In this document: positions 27,913 through 61,121 of the stretch, piece after piece | How the letters are laid out: the number at the start of each line of letters is the position of its first letter | How positions within the stretch are numbered: position 1 is the stretch's first letter | Assembly: GCA_013399115.1 (NCBI GenBank) | Contig: VXAA01001885.1 | Span: 1 to 64,000 of the forward strand | Origin: Anseranas semipalmata | Lineage: Eukaryota > Chordata > Aves > Anseriformes > Anseranatidae | Direction of reading: 5' to 3' | DNA length: 64,000 nt | Program-made: the position numbers and the translations under genes | The notes under the pieces: generated by a model | Databases searched by the model: none | The model's input: only the letters and a program-made list of their open reading frames with translations | Told to the model about the DNA's origin: nothing

Positions 27913-27939
27913 CCATACCTCCCAGTCTGGGAGGTATGG
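27913..27939. repeat. Perfect 12-bp inverted repeat with three-base loop
   Basis: ccatacctccca at 27913-27924 pairs exactly with 27928-27939 around the loop gtc. It lies just after the CAGGTC-rich tract. Confidence 0.9.
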
Positions 27940-28010
27940 TATGAGGTATGAGCGTGCTCATGTGCTCTTTCTCCACCATCTGCAGTCTCTAATACAGCCA
28001 AAAGCTCTTT

Positions 28011-28440
28011 ATCACAGAATGGTTGAGGTTGGAAGGGATTTCTGGAGATCATCTAGTCAAACCCCTCTGCTCAAAGCAGGGTCAACTACAGCAGGTTGCA
28101 TAGGACTTCATCCAGTTGGGTTTTTAACATCTCCCACGATGTAGGCTCTACAACCTCTCTGGACAGCCTGTTCCAGTATTCAATGACCCTCACAGTAAAA
28201 AAAAACTTGTTCTTTGTTTAAATGGAATTTCTTGTACTTCAATTTGTGCCCACTACCACTGGATACCACTGAGACAAGTCTAGATCTGTCTTCCTTACTC
28301 CCTCCAATCAACCTAAAAGGTCTTTCTAAAGATTTTGAGTGCAGCTGGTCTTCTACCAAGACCTCCTCAGAACATGGAAGCTCTTTGAAATAACCACGTA
28401 TCCTACTGAATCCAGCTGAACCCCTCCCCAACAATCCCAC
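28011..28440 (-). mobile_element. CR1 3' fragment, minus orientation
   Basis: It begins tcacagaatggttgaggttg, gaagggatttctggagatca and tctagtcaaacccc, then ctctggacagcctgttccag. This is the reverse complement of a CR1 3' end with only a stub of tail. The right boundary is approximate. Confidence 0.85.
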
Positions 28441-28624
28441 GTTTCTGCGCAGGTAGTGGAAGCCTCCCTTGGGGCACTAAAGGATGGTCCTGTCAAGCAT
28501 CATCCAAATCACAAACCTTATCGATGATGGCCAGCAGGACTCAGAGGACTTCATTCTGCTTGCCTGACACTTGGCATGCCTCACTCACCACATCCCACAT
28601 GTTTTGCTCCAGATGAGCGCTCCC

Positions 28625-29440
28625 TTGAATTCCCAAATCTCATTTAATCTTTCAACAGGCTGGAGAAATAGACTGACAGGAATATCATGAAGTTCAAGAA
28701 GAAGTGCAAAGTCCTGCATGAAGGAAGGAATACCGTGACGCACCAGTACATTCTGGAGGTCAAACAGCTTGGAAAGCAGTTGGCAGAAAAGGACCTGAAG
28801 GTCCTGGTGGACACCAAGTTGAGCATGGTCATAGGTCATAGGTTGGACTAGGTGATCTTGAAGATCTCTTCCAACCTAAGTGATTCTGTGATGGGCCATG
28901 AATGTGACCTTGTGGCAAAGAAGGCTAATGGTATTCTGGGTTGCATTAGCAGAAGTGTTGGCAGCAGATCAAGGGAGGTGATCCTTCTACTCTACTCAGC
29001 ACTAGTGAGGCCACACCTGGAGAACTGTGACCAGTGACAGGCTCCCCAGTACAAGAGACAGAGCTACCTGACAAAGTCCAACAAAGGGCCACAAAGGTGA
29101 TGAAGGGACTGGAACAATTCTATGATGAAAGGCTGAGAGAGCTGGAAACGTTCAATCTGGAGAAGAGGAGGCTCAGAGAGGGATCTTACCACTGCATATA
29201 AAGGTCTGAAGGGAGGGTGAAAAGAGGACAGAGCCAGGCTCTTTTTAGTGGTGCCCAGTGCCAGGACAAGAGGCAGTGGGCACAAACGGAGAAGCAGGAG
29301 GTTCCGTCTGAACACCAGGAAGCACTTCTGTGCTGTGTGGTGACGGAGCAGTGGCACACGTTGCCCAGAGAGGTTGTGGATTATCCCTCCTTGGAGATCT
29401 TCAAAAGCTGCCTGGATATGGTCCAGGACACCCTCCTCTG
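28625..29440 (+). mobile_element. CR1 fragment directly upstream of LONP1, interrupted by a nested tail
   Basis: The CR1 3' body can be followed from tcctggtggacaccaagttg through ggcaaagaaggctaatggta, gtgaggccacacctggagaa and ggcacaaacggagaagcagg to ttgcccagagaggttgtgga. It stops near 29440 without the usual 3' core or tail, where CpG-rich LONP1 sequence begins. The 65-base insertion at 28828-28892 splits it. Confidence 0.85.
28828..28892 (+). mobile_element. Very short CR1 3' end nested in another CR1
   Basis: The sequence ataggttggactaggtgatc, ttgaagatctcttccaacct and one ATTCTGTG unit interrupts the older CR1 between the 'gttgagcatg' and 'ggccatgaatgtgacc' parts, which are normally nearly adjacent. 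A GGTCATA motif is doubled at its left edge. Same orientation as the host element. Confidence 0.75.
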
Positions 29441-29584
29441 GGTGACCACCACTGAGGCACTCGTGTCCCGCCCCTCCTTTCAGCGCAGCAGCCCGCCCAG
29501 CCCTTCCACACACCGCCCGTCCTGCTCCCGCGAGCTCGCCAGCATTCGGCAGGGCCGGGACGCGAACTCGCGGTCGCCGGGAGG

Positions 29585-29804
29585 NNNNNNNNNNNNNNNN
29601 NNNNNNNNNNNNNNNNNNNNNNNNNNNNNNNNNNNNNNNNNNNNNNNNNNNNNNNNNNNNNNNNNNNNNNNNNNNNNNNNNNNNNNNNNNNNNNNNNNNN
29701 NNNNNNNNNNNNNNNNNNNNNNNNNNNNNNNNNNNNNNNNNNNNNNNNNNNNNNNNNNNNNNNNNNNNNNNNNNNNNNNNNNNNNNNNNNNNNNNNNNNN
29801 NNNN
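29585..29804. other. Assembly gap of 220 N
   Basis: A single run of N interrupts the GC-rich 5' end of LONP1. Comparison with the human protein predicts about 100 missing codons (about 300 bases) plus 5' UTR, so the true gap may be longer than 220 bases. Confidence 0.99.
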
Positions 29805-50048
<20,244 letters not shown>

Positions 50049-50183
50049 CATTCAACAGCCTGATGACTGAAAGGTGGTTTGTCCCTTAATGCTCTGCCTC
50101 AGCCCAGAAATGGGGTGATCCTAAACTGGGACATGGAGCTATTGCTGCTGCGCAGCTGCTGAAATGAATTAGAGCTTTGGTAG

Positions 50184-50244
50184 AATAAAGTATTTCTCAC
50201 TCTTTAATATTGAATTATGATTCAACTTAAGTATTTCCAATAAA
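50184..50244 (+). terminator. LONP1 polyadenylation signals
   Basis: Two AATAAA hexamers lie at 50184-50189 and 50239-50244, 136 and 191 bases after the LONP1 stop. Either could end the transcript. Confidence 0.7.
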
Positions 50245-52784
50245 AATTAAGTTGTGAAATTTTCCCTAAGGAATGTGCATGTTATCAGCCACCAGAAATG
50301 GAGCTAGTTTAGTCTCTCTTACTTCAAGGAGATGTTTTCACTTATTTCACTGTGAATCCAAGTATCTGCTTAAGGAAATGTTTAACTACAACTGGAACAC
50401 ATAAAGTGTTCCTGATGAACCAGTGGTTGAGTAGTTCCCAGAAATCTCTCCCTGTCTTGGCTTAAAAGCCCATGCTAAACTAGAGGCAAAACTGAAATTC
50501 TTCTGGGACACTGCAGCAGAGCTAGCAAACTCAATTGCAGAGGGACATGGTTCTCTTCTTCCAGAATAAATCACATACCATCAATAACAACTCCAAGCTT
50601 AAAGAGAGCAAACTGGGACAAAGGAGAAACCTCCTCAGTATCAGCAGTCAGTACTGCACTCCACTACAGACCGTCTTTGCCACTAAGGAGCTGTATTATG
50701 TTCACTGAGTTTAAAAAAAAAAAAAAGAATGAAATGTGTTAGCGTGACTATTGTTGAACATCAATAAACACAGACTTGGTCTAGAGCATTTGAGTACTTC
50801 ATCTTATGGTGAACACTAGAGAAATTGAATTTAAATAGAATTCATTAAATAGTGGAAGAGTAGTTACATGAAGCATTTGAAATGTATTTCCTTCTGCAGG
50901 AAGAACAGCAGTTGTCCTGTGTCTCAGCTAGGTAGTCCTCAGTGGACAACAAAGAATTATCCTGCAGCAATTCAGGCAGCTCTTAGTAACTGCAGTTCTC
51001 TTGTGATTTGAAAACATGCTGCTGAAAAGAGCCTGTGAGTGCAGGATACAAGGGGAAATGCAAGAGCAATAGGAGCGGCACAAGGAACAGGTTGAAGTGC
51101 CAAGGGGAAGGAGTGCAAAGTTACTATTTTCAGTAGCAATTCTTGCCCACTGACTTCTTTCCTACTAGTATGGAGGCAGAGTGAGAAGGGTAAGGAGGTA
51201 TCTCCCCAGCATTGCAGCCTTCACAGACTTGGCTATTGCAGAGACTATCGAGGAATATTCTTCCTCCAGAATGCATCAACAGAACAGTTTCAGGGACAGC
51301 TCCAAGCATAAGAGAACAAGCCTGGACAAGAGAGGTTTGGGCTAAGGATGTTCCAGAACCCAGTTAACCTCCCTGGTCAGCCTGCAGATGCCCAGCAAGT
51401 CCGTAAGAATGAGAGACAGAGCCAAGCATGCTATTTCAGAGGACCTGACAGCCACCTGAACTGGTAAAGCACAGTTTATATCCCTGCCTTCTCTACATTT
51501 TTTTGGTATGTATTTCTTGCATTGACTCCAGATCTGGGAGTGCTTTGCTCTGCTAGAAAATAGGTACTGTGTTTTGCAGCAACTTCCATCTACGTCCCCA
51601 GACCAAGACACATAAAGATCAAGTGTTTTTTTCTCTTTGCCATGAGCACAAGGGAGCTGGATTGCCAGTACAGGCAGACAGCAGCTGCGCATCACCTTCA
51701 CCACCTATGGCAGTCATTCCCTCTCCCCCTCTTCCTTGTATTGATTTACTTGCAGTTCACTGGAAGAGCCAGGCCCACATACACCTTTGAGCATCCCACC
51801 TTCTTTCAGGTACAGGAAAGGTCTCTTTCCTCCCAGCAGGCGGGACAGATCGCTACATCCTTCCTGTGTTGAGGCTGGTCCCAGCTGCCTGAAGCACGTT
51901 GAAGTGGTATAGGATAGTTGCACACATTCAGGAACCTGCCTTGACTCAAGGATGCAGCACAGCCAGGAGTTCCAGGAAGTCCCCACACCCTTACCTGTGA
52001 CATCTTCTATCCAGCTGCCATCAAGTCTAGGACAGGAATTCTGTGGAATGCAACTCCTCCTTGATGCCCTATTGGGGAATTCCTCTGCAAGCACAGGGAG
52101 TCAAAAGGTAGACTTGAGTTCACAGAAAGGAGGAATGAAGGATTGGTTATGGCCTGGTGCATTACTGCTCATAGCAGAAGGGCAGGATGTGGCACTGATT
52201 GCTGCATGCTTTCTGCAACAGCAGATTTAGCTTTTTGCACTATTATGAAAGGCTCTTCAGAGCAGGCAAACAGAGCAAAACCATTCCTTGAAATGACAGA
52301 CCTTTTCTCAGTAGGCAGCATGAGAAGGCTGTGAGCCAGGCTGCAAGCCAGGCTGCTTGGAGAAGCAGAAGCTGCAGTTCTGAACATACAGTTGGGCAGG
52401 AAAGAACATGGGCAAAGGTGCCTGCAACCTTTGCGGGGCTTTTTCTGCCCTCTGCAAGTTTTTTCCTGCTTCTCCTTTTCCCCTAGTGCCTGTTTTGCGA
52501 ATGATGGACAGAAGCCCTGCTAATGCAACAGGCACGAGAAAGGGATTTTAAAAGGAGTTCATCTGCATCAAGGAAGGCAGAAGTTGAATGTTGCAGGAGC
52601 AGGTGGAAGAAGGGAATAAAGGCATCTCCAGCTGCAGCTGAAATAAAACAGCAACTTTCCCAGATTACTGTATCTTAGGGATTGTCAGCACAATCCCTCA
52701 GCATCCCCAGGAGCTACCCCAGTCCTTACAGACTGAAACAGATAGGCCATTAACAGTCACTACACCATTTTTGTGAGAAAGGAC
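50245..52784. other. Convergent spacer between LONP1 and RPL36
   Basis: About 2.5 kb between the two poly(A) signals. It has an A run at 50713-50726 and no recognisable gene or repeat family. Open frames of up to 126 codons (51714-52094, minus strand) lack motifs. Confidence 0.65.
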
Positions 52785-52790
52785 TTTATT
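52785..52790 (-). terminator. RPL36 polyadenylation signal (AATAAA)
   Basis: Plus-strand TTTATT reads AATAAA on the minus strand, 19 bases after the RPL36 stop codon. Such a very short 3' UTR is typical of ribosomal-protein genes. Confidence 0.8.
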
Positions 52791-52809
52791 GAGTTCCAGA
52801 CTGTACAAC

Positions 52810-55273
<2,464 letters not shown>

Positions 55274-55277
55274 TCAC

Positions 55278-55316
55278 CTGCCGCTCCTCTGATGGCGCCG
55301 CACCGGAAGGAAAGAG
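55278..55316 (-). promoter_or_regulatory. RPL36 5'-TOP leader exon and transcription start
   Basis: On the minus strand a pyrimidine tract CTCTTTCCTTCC (plus 55305-55316) is followed by GGTGCGGCGCCATCAGAGGAGCGGCAG and the donor gtgagg at 55277. A C-initiated oligopyrimidine start is the hallmark of ribosomal-protein mRNAs that are translated under mTOR/LARP1 control. An 80-base intron (55198-55277) separates it from the ATG exon. An ETS-type CCGGAAG (plus 55303-55309) and a CCAT core overlap the start. Confidence 0.7.
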
Positions 55317-55370
55317 CGCGCGAGGTGTTCTGGGACAGCACCTCCTCCAGCCCGCCCCTCCCGCCCAGCG

Positions 55371-55442
55371 GGCGCTCTAGCTCGCGCGAGAACCATAGAG
55401 CGTGCGGGCGCTCTAGCTCGCGACGGGACCATAGAGGCGGGG
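55371..55442. repeat. 36-bp tandem duplication upstream of RPL36
   Basis: Two adjacent units (55371-55406 and 55407-55442) both begin ggcgctctagctcgcg and share accatagag at unit positions 22-30, with differences at positions 17-20 or 21 and in the last six bases. It lies 55-130 bases upstream of the predicted RPL36 start inside a CpG-rich stretch. Confidence 0.85.
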
Positions 55443-55519
55443 ACAGGACGCGGTGGATCCCCGGCCCTGCCCCCTGGTGCGTCCGGATGCGCGGCTTCCA
55501 GCGGCAGCGGGGAGGGACC

Positions 55520-58400
55520 TCGTAACATGGCCGACAGAGGGACACAGGAGCCTCTGTGCAGCTGGGTTTGTAAACACGCTTCTGCCTTTCTTGCCCTGTC
55601 CAAAAATTCTTTCTAATACTAAAAAAAATAAAAAATAAAAAAAAAAGTGAAAGAATTGTGTTTTGTTTTTCTCAGCTTCTACTCGTAGAACATAATAAAA
55701 TCAAGTATCATTGCTGCTGGCATTGTGGAAACAGAGTTTTAGGATGAGGTGCAACAAATTAAGACAAAGCCAGAACTATTTTGGATGGGGCTCTGGATGC
55801 GGTTCCCCAGGAGCTCGCTCGCTGCCCGTTGCAGTGCCCCTGGCATGGGTCGGTCCTCGAAGAAGACCATCGTGCAAGTCTTCACCGGCAGTGGTGTGTA
55901 AAGATGAGAAAACAAATGCTAGAGGGATTAGATTTTTGCAGATTCATAAACAGTGCACATGAATACAGAAGTTGCGTCTACCCTGCAATTGAATTTGATT
56001 TCTAGATATCAAAACTCACAACTCATATAAAAAAAAAAAAAATTGAGGGGCTTCTGATAAAGGTGAGTATTCACAGCTGTGAATGCTTTTTTGGTATTGA
56101 TTCTTGAAATTTTTCAGTCATTTTGGTTTTTTGTTCTAACATACTTATAAATGACTCAAATAGTGTGATTACAGGTATACCAAATAATTGCACATGCTGA
56201 CTAGAAAAATCCAGGCCTTCCCAAAATTCCGAAGCCAACTTCTTTTCTTGGCTCTCCAAGCCACCGGAATCAGAGAGTCAAAATTGGACCGGTACTTCTC
56301 TGGGGATGGAGGGGAGCAATCTGTAAAATCTAGTATAATATCTAGGAGAGGCCTTCAGGTATGAGAACGCTGTCATTCTTCATCAGTCTCTCAAACCTCC
56401 TCCTCAGCTGCACCAGCCTTTGCTCCCAAATGCATACACTGAGAGCTGCACATTCAAATGTAATTGTGCAGTACCTCAAAGAAATCCTTGTGTATGTGAC
56501 ATAGTAGCACAAAAAAAGTTTAAAATGCGTTGCAGCACAGCGGTCAGTATTTTGTTCCTCCTGGGGACAGGAAAGGCAGCTGCGAACGTCCAGAGTACTG
56601 CCGTGATGCTTCTGCGGGCAGAGCTGTCACACCAGCCGGGGTCCAGAGCACGCTTCCACTCTGCCAGCCCACAGCTCTGGCTACTTGTTTTTTCCAGTTT
56701 AACACTCAAAAGCACCCCACAACAGAAGCAAAGGAAGATCAACAGTCCCACACCATAGATTACAGAAGACTGAAGCAAATGGAGCAGAAATGCACTAGAG
56801 GTTTTCTACTTCTCTATACATGAGTCTTTTAGATAGGCATCTGGAGTATATTAAAATAAACAGCTGTGTTTCAAATTTAAATGTATCAAATGGGCCACGG
56901 GTTTAGTCTAGAAGAGAGCTGCTGAGAATAAAGCAGCTTGACAACAAAATCTGCTCTAGTAATTCTTCAATCAAGGTCTATGCAAACAAAATGCCATAAC
57001 CATTTAAAAATCCTCTCTTTCAGCTAAACGCATAATATAGCAGAAGAATGCCTAGCTGTAGCTTTGTAAGCCAATAAATCCAAGGCCACAAAACAAAAAC
57101 GATAACCTGGCTGTATATGGTAAGAGTCAAATCTATCTAGATGACAGTACTCTGCAGAAGAGCAAACTAGCATTCACTGTTTAACTAAATTAGAAAGGTC
57201 ATACAGGACAGTTTTACATAAAACCGAATTAAAACAGGTGGTATTTTCTTTTACCAATTTAATAAATTGGACTTGGAATGATGTGCATGTGACATGCTGT
57301 GCATGTCTTCTGGTTCTGAAAGACTTGTTAGCACTGTCACTAAGCAGAGAGGTAAAGTCTCACCATGTCTCAGCCACAGAACACGTAGCAGGACAGGAGT
57401 GATCCCTGGGAAGCTGTGCCCAACCTGGGAATCAGTGCATCAGCTCTGGCCTCATGTAAAATGAGGGATCCTGCTCTGTACTTTGGTGCTCGAGCCCTCT
57501 GCAGATTCACTGCATGTTCAAGGGATGCAGGCACAGATGCTGATAATAGCCACATTTCTTCATGTGCAGTGAATGTGGGCAAAATTTCCTTCAAAACCAA
57601 CAAAATTCCTATATTCCTAGGGATCTGGGCGGGATGAGAGGTGGGAAATACCTCACAGCATCCACAACAGCTTACATGGGCATCTCTAACACAATAATGG
57701 CAATAATTGCTGCATACCAGAGATGAGAGTCATCTTCACATACCCATTTTTCATTTATTTTAAAACATTTCCTTTCTCTTAATAATTTTAAGTTTGTCTG
57801 CTGACATGATAAACTATAGCTATCAAGCCTGTGGATAGATAGGTGTTCTGATTTATTGTAGTATGTGACATTGAAAAGTAATTACCTGTTGAACATTTTG
57901 CTTCAATTTGTTCTGTTTCTTCACCAGGGATGGGTAGACTGTGACTCCATCCTTCCTGAGATGTCTCTTTCCTTTTTCTCCTTCACCATGGCTCCTTTTT
58001 CTTTCTGCTTAGAAAGGAAGCAAGAAATTCTGATTACAAGTAATTTCATCATCAGGAACCTGTTATCTTCAGATGGCAGTACTTATCAAAATTCTTAATA
58101 AAAGTTTGTAAACAAAGCCTGGGTTTTTGAGGGTTCTGCTAGTCACCAGTCAAAACAGTTGCATTTGTGGAGAAAAAAAATAAGCACACAATAGTTTCCA
58201 GTTAGCTAATGCAGACAAGAAAACCAGACACAGTGGACAACTAATAAATTGCATATATTCTTGTTCACATTCCCCCCGTGCATTTTCAGCCAACTGTGAG
58301 ACGTTGAATTACTGACATCTAAGAGGACATGAAGAAGCTGTAGCCAGTTCATATGGAGAAGTCCTCTGGAGAAACAAGCAAATCCCATCATGCCAGCTCT
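55520..58400. other. Region upstream of RPL36 without a recognised gene
   Basis: Beyond the CpG-rich promoter the sequence becomes AT-rich with A runs near 55621-55646 and 56028-56041. A 29-codon plus-strand frame starts with a good context ATG at 55527 (MADRGTQEPLCSW...), just outside the promoter, but nothing supports translation. The human neighbours HSD11B1L and MICOS13 are not recognisable here. Confidence 0.55.
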
Positions 58401-58401
58401 G

Positions 58402-59780
58402 TCACAGAATGGTTGAGGTTGGAAGGAACCTCTTGAGGTTACCTAGTCCAACTCTCATGCTCAAGCAGGGTCAGCCAGACAGGTTGCCCAGGACCATTTC
58501 CAGTGAGATTTTGAATAACTCCACAGAGGGAGCCCCCACAACTTCTATGGGCAACCTTTTCTGGTGCTCAGTCACCCTCACAGTAATAAATAAATAAATG
58601 AATAATAATAAGAAAAAGATTTCTTATGTGCAGATGGAATTACATTACATTACATGGAATTACATTTCAATTTGTGCCCATTGCTTCTTATCCAGTCACT
58701 GGATGGTACTAAGAAGACTGCCTCCCACTTCACTCCTTTCCATCAGGTATTTATGTACCTTGGTAATACACTCTCTGAGCCTTCTCTTCTCCAAGCTGAC
58801 CAGTCATAGCTCTCCCAGCCTCTCCTCACGTGAAGCATGAGCCAGCCTTTAAATCATCTTTGAGGCCTTTCACTGGATTCACTCCAGTTCATGTATTTTT
58901 TCTACAGAACTGGGCAAAGTACCCTAGATGTGGTCTCACCAGTGCTGACCAGGGGAGAAGGATCAGCTCCCACTACCTGCTCGTGGTGCTCTTCCTAATG
59001 CAGTTCAGCATACCATTCCCCTTCTTTGCTGCAATGGCACATTGCTGGTTCATGATTAGCTTGGTGTCCACCAGGACCCTCAGGTCCTTCTCTGCAAAGC
59101 TGCTTCAACCAGTGGGCCACCAAACTCTACTGTTGCCTGGGATTACTCCTCCCCAGGTGCAGGATTGTGCATTTCTCTTGGCTGCACTTGATGAGGTTCT
59201 TCTCTGCCTAGTTCTCCAGTTTGTCCAGGTCCCTCAGAATGGCAGCACACCTATCTTGTGTGTCAGCCACCCCTCCCAGTTTTGTATCAGCTGTAAACAC
59301 TCTTTGGGTGCACTTGTCCCCATCACTCAGGTCATTAATGAAGAGGTTAAACAGTATTGGCCCCAGTATTGACCCCTAAGGTAACACCACTAGTGACTGA
59401 ATTCCAGCTGGACTTTGTGTCACAGATAACAATCCTCTGGGCCTGGCCATTCAACCAGTGTTCAGTTCACCACGCTGTCCACTTACCTAGCCCATACTTC
59501 ATCCGCTTGTAAATGAGGATGGTATGGGAGACAATGTCAAAAGCAAGGTAAAAGCTGAGAGTAAAGTCAAGATAGACAGTATTGACTCCTCTCCATCCAC
59601 CAAGCTAGTCACCATATTGTAGAAAGCCATCAGGTTGGTTAAGCATGATTTCCCCTTCATTAATTTGTTCTGACTACTGCTGATCACTTTCTTGTCTTTC
59701 ACGTGTCTGGAAAAGGTTTCCAGGATTAGTTGTTCCATCACCATCCCAGAGACATTGTCTGCCCAAGCAAAAAGTTGTTC
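58402..59780 (-). mobile_element. CR1 copy with reverse-transcriptase remnant, minus orientation
   Basis: The left end has the reversed CR1 core (tcacagaatggttgaggttg; gaaggaacctcttgaggtta). The minus strand at 59499-59744 still reads a decayed RT segment (MEQLILETFSRHVKDKKVIS, then KGKSCLTNLMAFYNMVTSLV) typical of CR1 ORF2. The copy is 5'-truncated and cannot be functional. Confidence 0.85.
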
Positions 59781-59789
59781 TCCATCTTT

Positions 59790-60427
59790 TTTATAAGCTC
59801 TCTTTAGTATTGAAAAGCTGCAATAAGGTCACCCTGGAGCCTTCTCTTCTTCAGGCTGAACGTCCCCAGCTCTCTCGGCCTTTTTTCATAGCAGAGGTGC
59901 TCCAGCCCTCTGATCAACTTTGTAGCCCTCCTCTGGACCCTAACAGGTCCTCATCCTTCTCGTGCTGGGGGCCCCAGACCTGGATGCAGTACAACAAGTG
60001 GGGCCTCACAAGGGCAGAGTAGAGGGGGACACTCACCTCCTTTGACCCTCTTTTGATGCAGCCCGGATGCAGTTGGCTTTCTGGGATGCAAGAGCACACT
60101 GTTGGCTCATGTCGAGCTTTTCGTCCACCAGAACCCCCATGTCCCTCTCCGCAGGGCTGCTCTCAATGAGTTCTTTTCCCAGTCTGTACACGTCTGGGAT
60201 TGCTCCAACCCAGGTGCATCACCCTGCACTTAGACTTATTGAACCTCATCATGAACCAGGTCCTGGGATTCCTGAAGGCTGCTCTGACCAGTGAAGACTG
60301 AGGCAAAGCTGGCATTGAGTACCTCAGCCTTTTCCACGTACTTTGTCACCAGCAAAACTGCTGCGATCATAACAGCCACAGTAAGTGGACTGAGCCCCAA
60401 GCTTTTGCAAATATCCAGGCACCCCAA
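59790..60427 (-). mobile_element. Second adjacent CR1 copy with RT remnant, minus orientation
   Basis: The minus strand at 60236-60427 reads KAEVLNASFASVFTGQ, an upstream CR1 ORF2 motif. To its left, and so downstream in the element, lies 3' body sequence (gtgcatcaccctgcacttag; ctggatgcagtacaacaagt). Because 3' body occurs again beyond the RT segment of the left copy, these are two copies; this one has an internal deletion and no tail. Confidence 0.75.
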
Positions 60428-60742
60428 TTAATGTTAGCAAAGAACACATTGTCCCTCAAAGCAACAGTGAAAGATTTTAAATCCAGCTAAAAGTTAACAG
60501 CTACGTGATCCAAGAAAGACACAGCAATTCTCTTTACTCGTTACAGACACACTTTTTAGAAGGGGAAAAAAAAAAACAAACGCACCAATGCTGCTACGGG
60601 ATTGGAGGAGGGATGCTGTTCTTTTATTTTCCTGCCTATTGTTTCTAAGTTGCTTAGAAATTATCAGTTCATGTATAAGGCTTTATGATAAATGGATCAG
60701 GGCCTGATCCAAACATCTCTAACATCGAAGAGTCTGAACTGG

Positions 60743-60858
60743 ATCTCACATTTGACTTGAACATAAAAAAAAAAAAAAAAAAAAAAACCCTTTTTTNACG
60801 TAATCTCATATTTGACTAGAAAATAAAAAAAAAAAAAAAAAAAATACCCTTTGTTTTG
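60743..60858. repeat. 60-bp tandem duplication with an internal N
   Basis: The units begin atctcacatttgactt (60743) and atctcatatttgacta (60803), each followed by a long A run and then acccttt or taccctttg. The single ambiguous base at 60797 lies at the end of the first unit. Confidence 0.8.
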
Positions 60859-61094
60859 CTTCTAAAGTGCAAATGGTTCTGCTGACTACACTTAGCTTAG
60901 ACACATACCTCTGCTGAATGCCTGAAATGAGGTGGGACTCCATAGCAATCAAGAGATGAAGAAGAGCAGGAGGTACTTAACATTATGTTAGGGCTCCATA
61001 GCCTCCTCCCCACAGAAACTTCAGCTGGGCTGAAAACAGCAGCATAACAAAATGACCGGTTATTGTGCATGGTGGTCAGATCTCTTTTCTGGAC

Positions 61095-61121
61095 AAAAAA
61101 AAAAAAAAAAAAAAAAAAAAA
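61095..61121. repeat. Poly-A run of 27
   Basis: Uninterrupted A run. No retroposed body recognised upstream. Confidence 0.95.

Noticed and set aside
27545..27979. 144-codon minus-strand open frame
   Set aside because: It follows a compositionally biased, repetitive tract, has no motif and no plausible splice partners.
56420..56778. Overlapping 112-codon plus and 100-codon minus open frames, the latter with a hydrophobic start
   Set aside because: Both strands are open over the same bases, which is a composition effect; no family match or conserved junctions.
58830..59372. 180-codon plus-strand open frame
   Set aside because: It is the antisense of a CR1 element whose own reading strand is minus.
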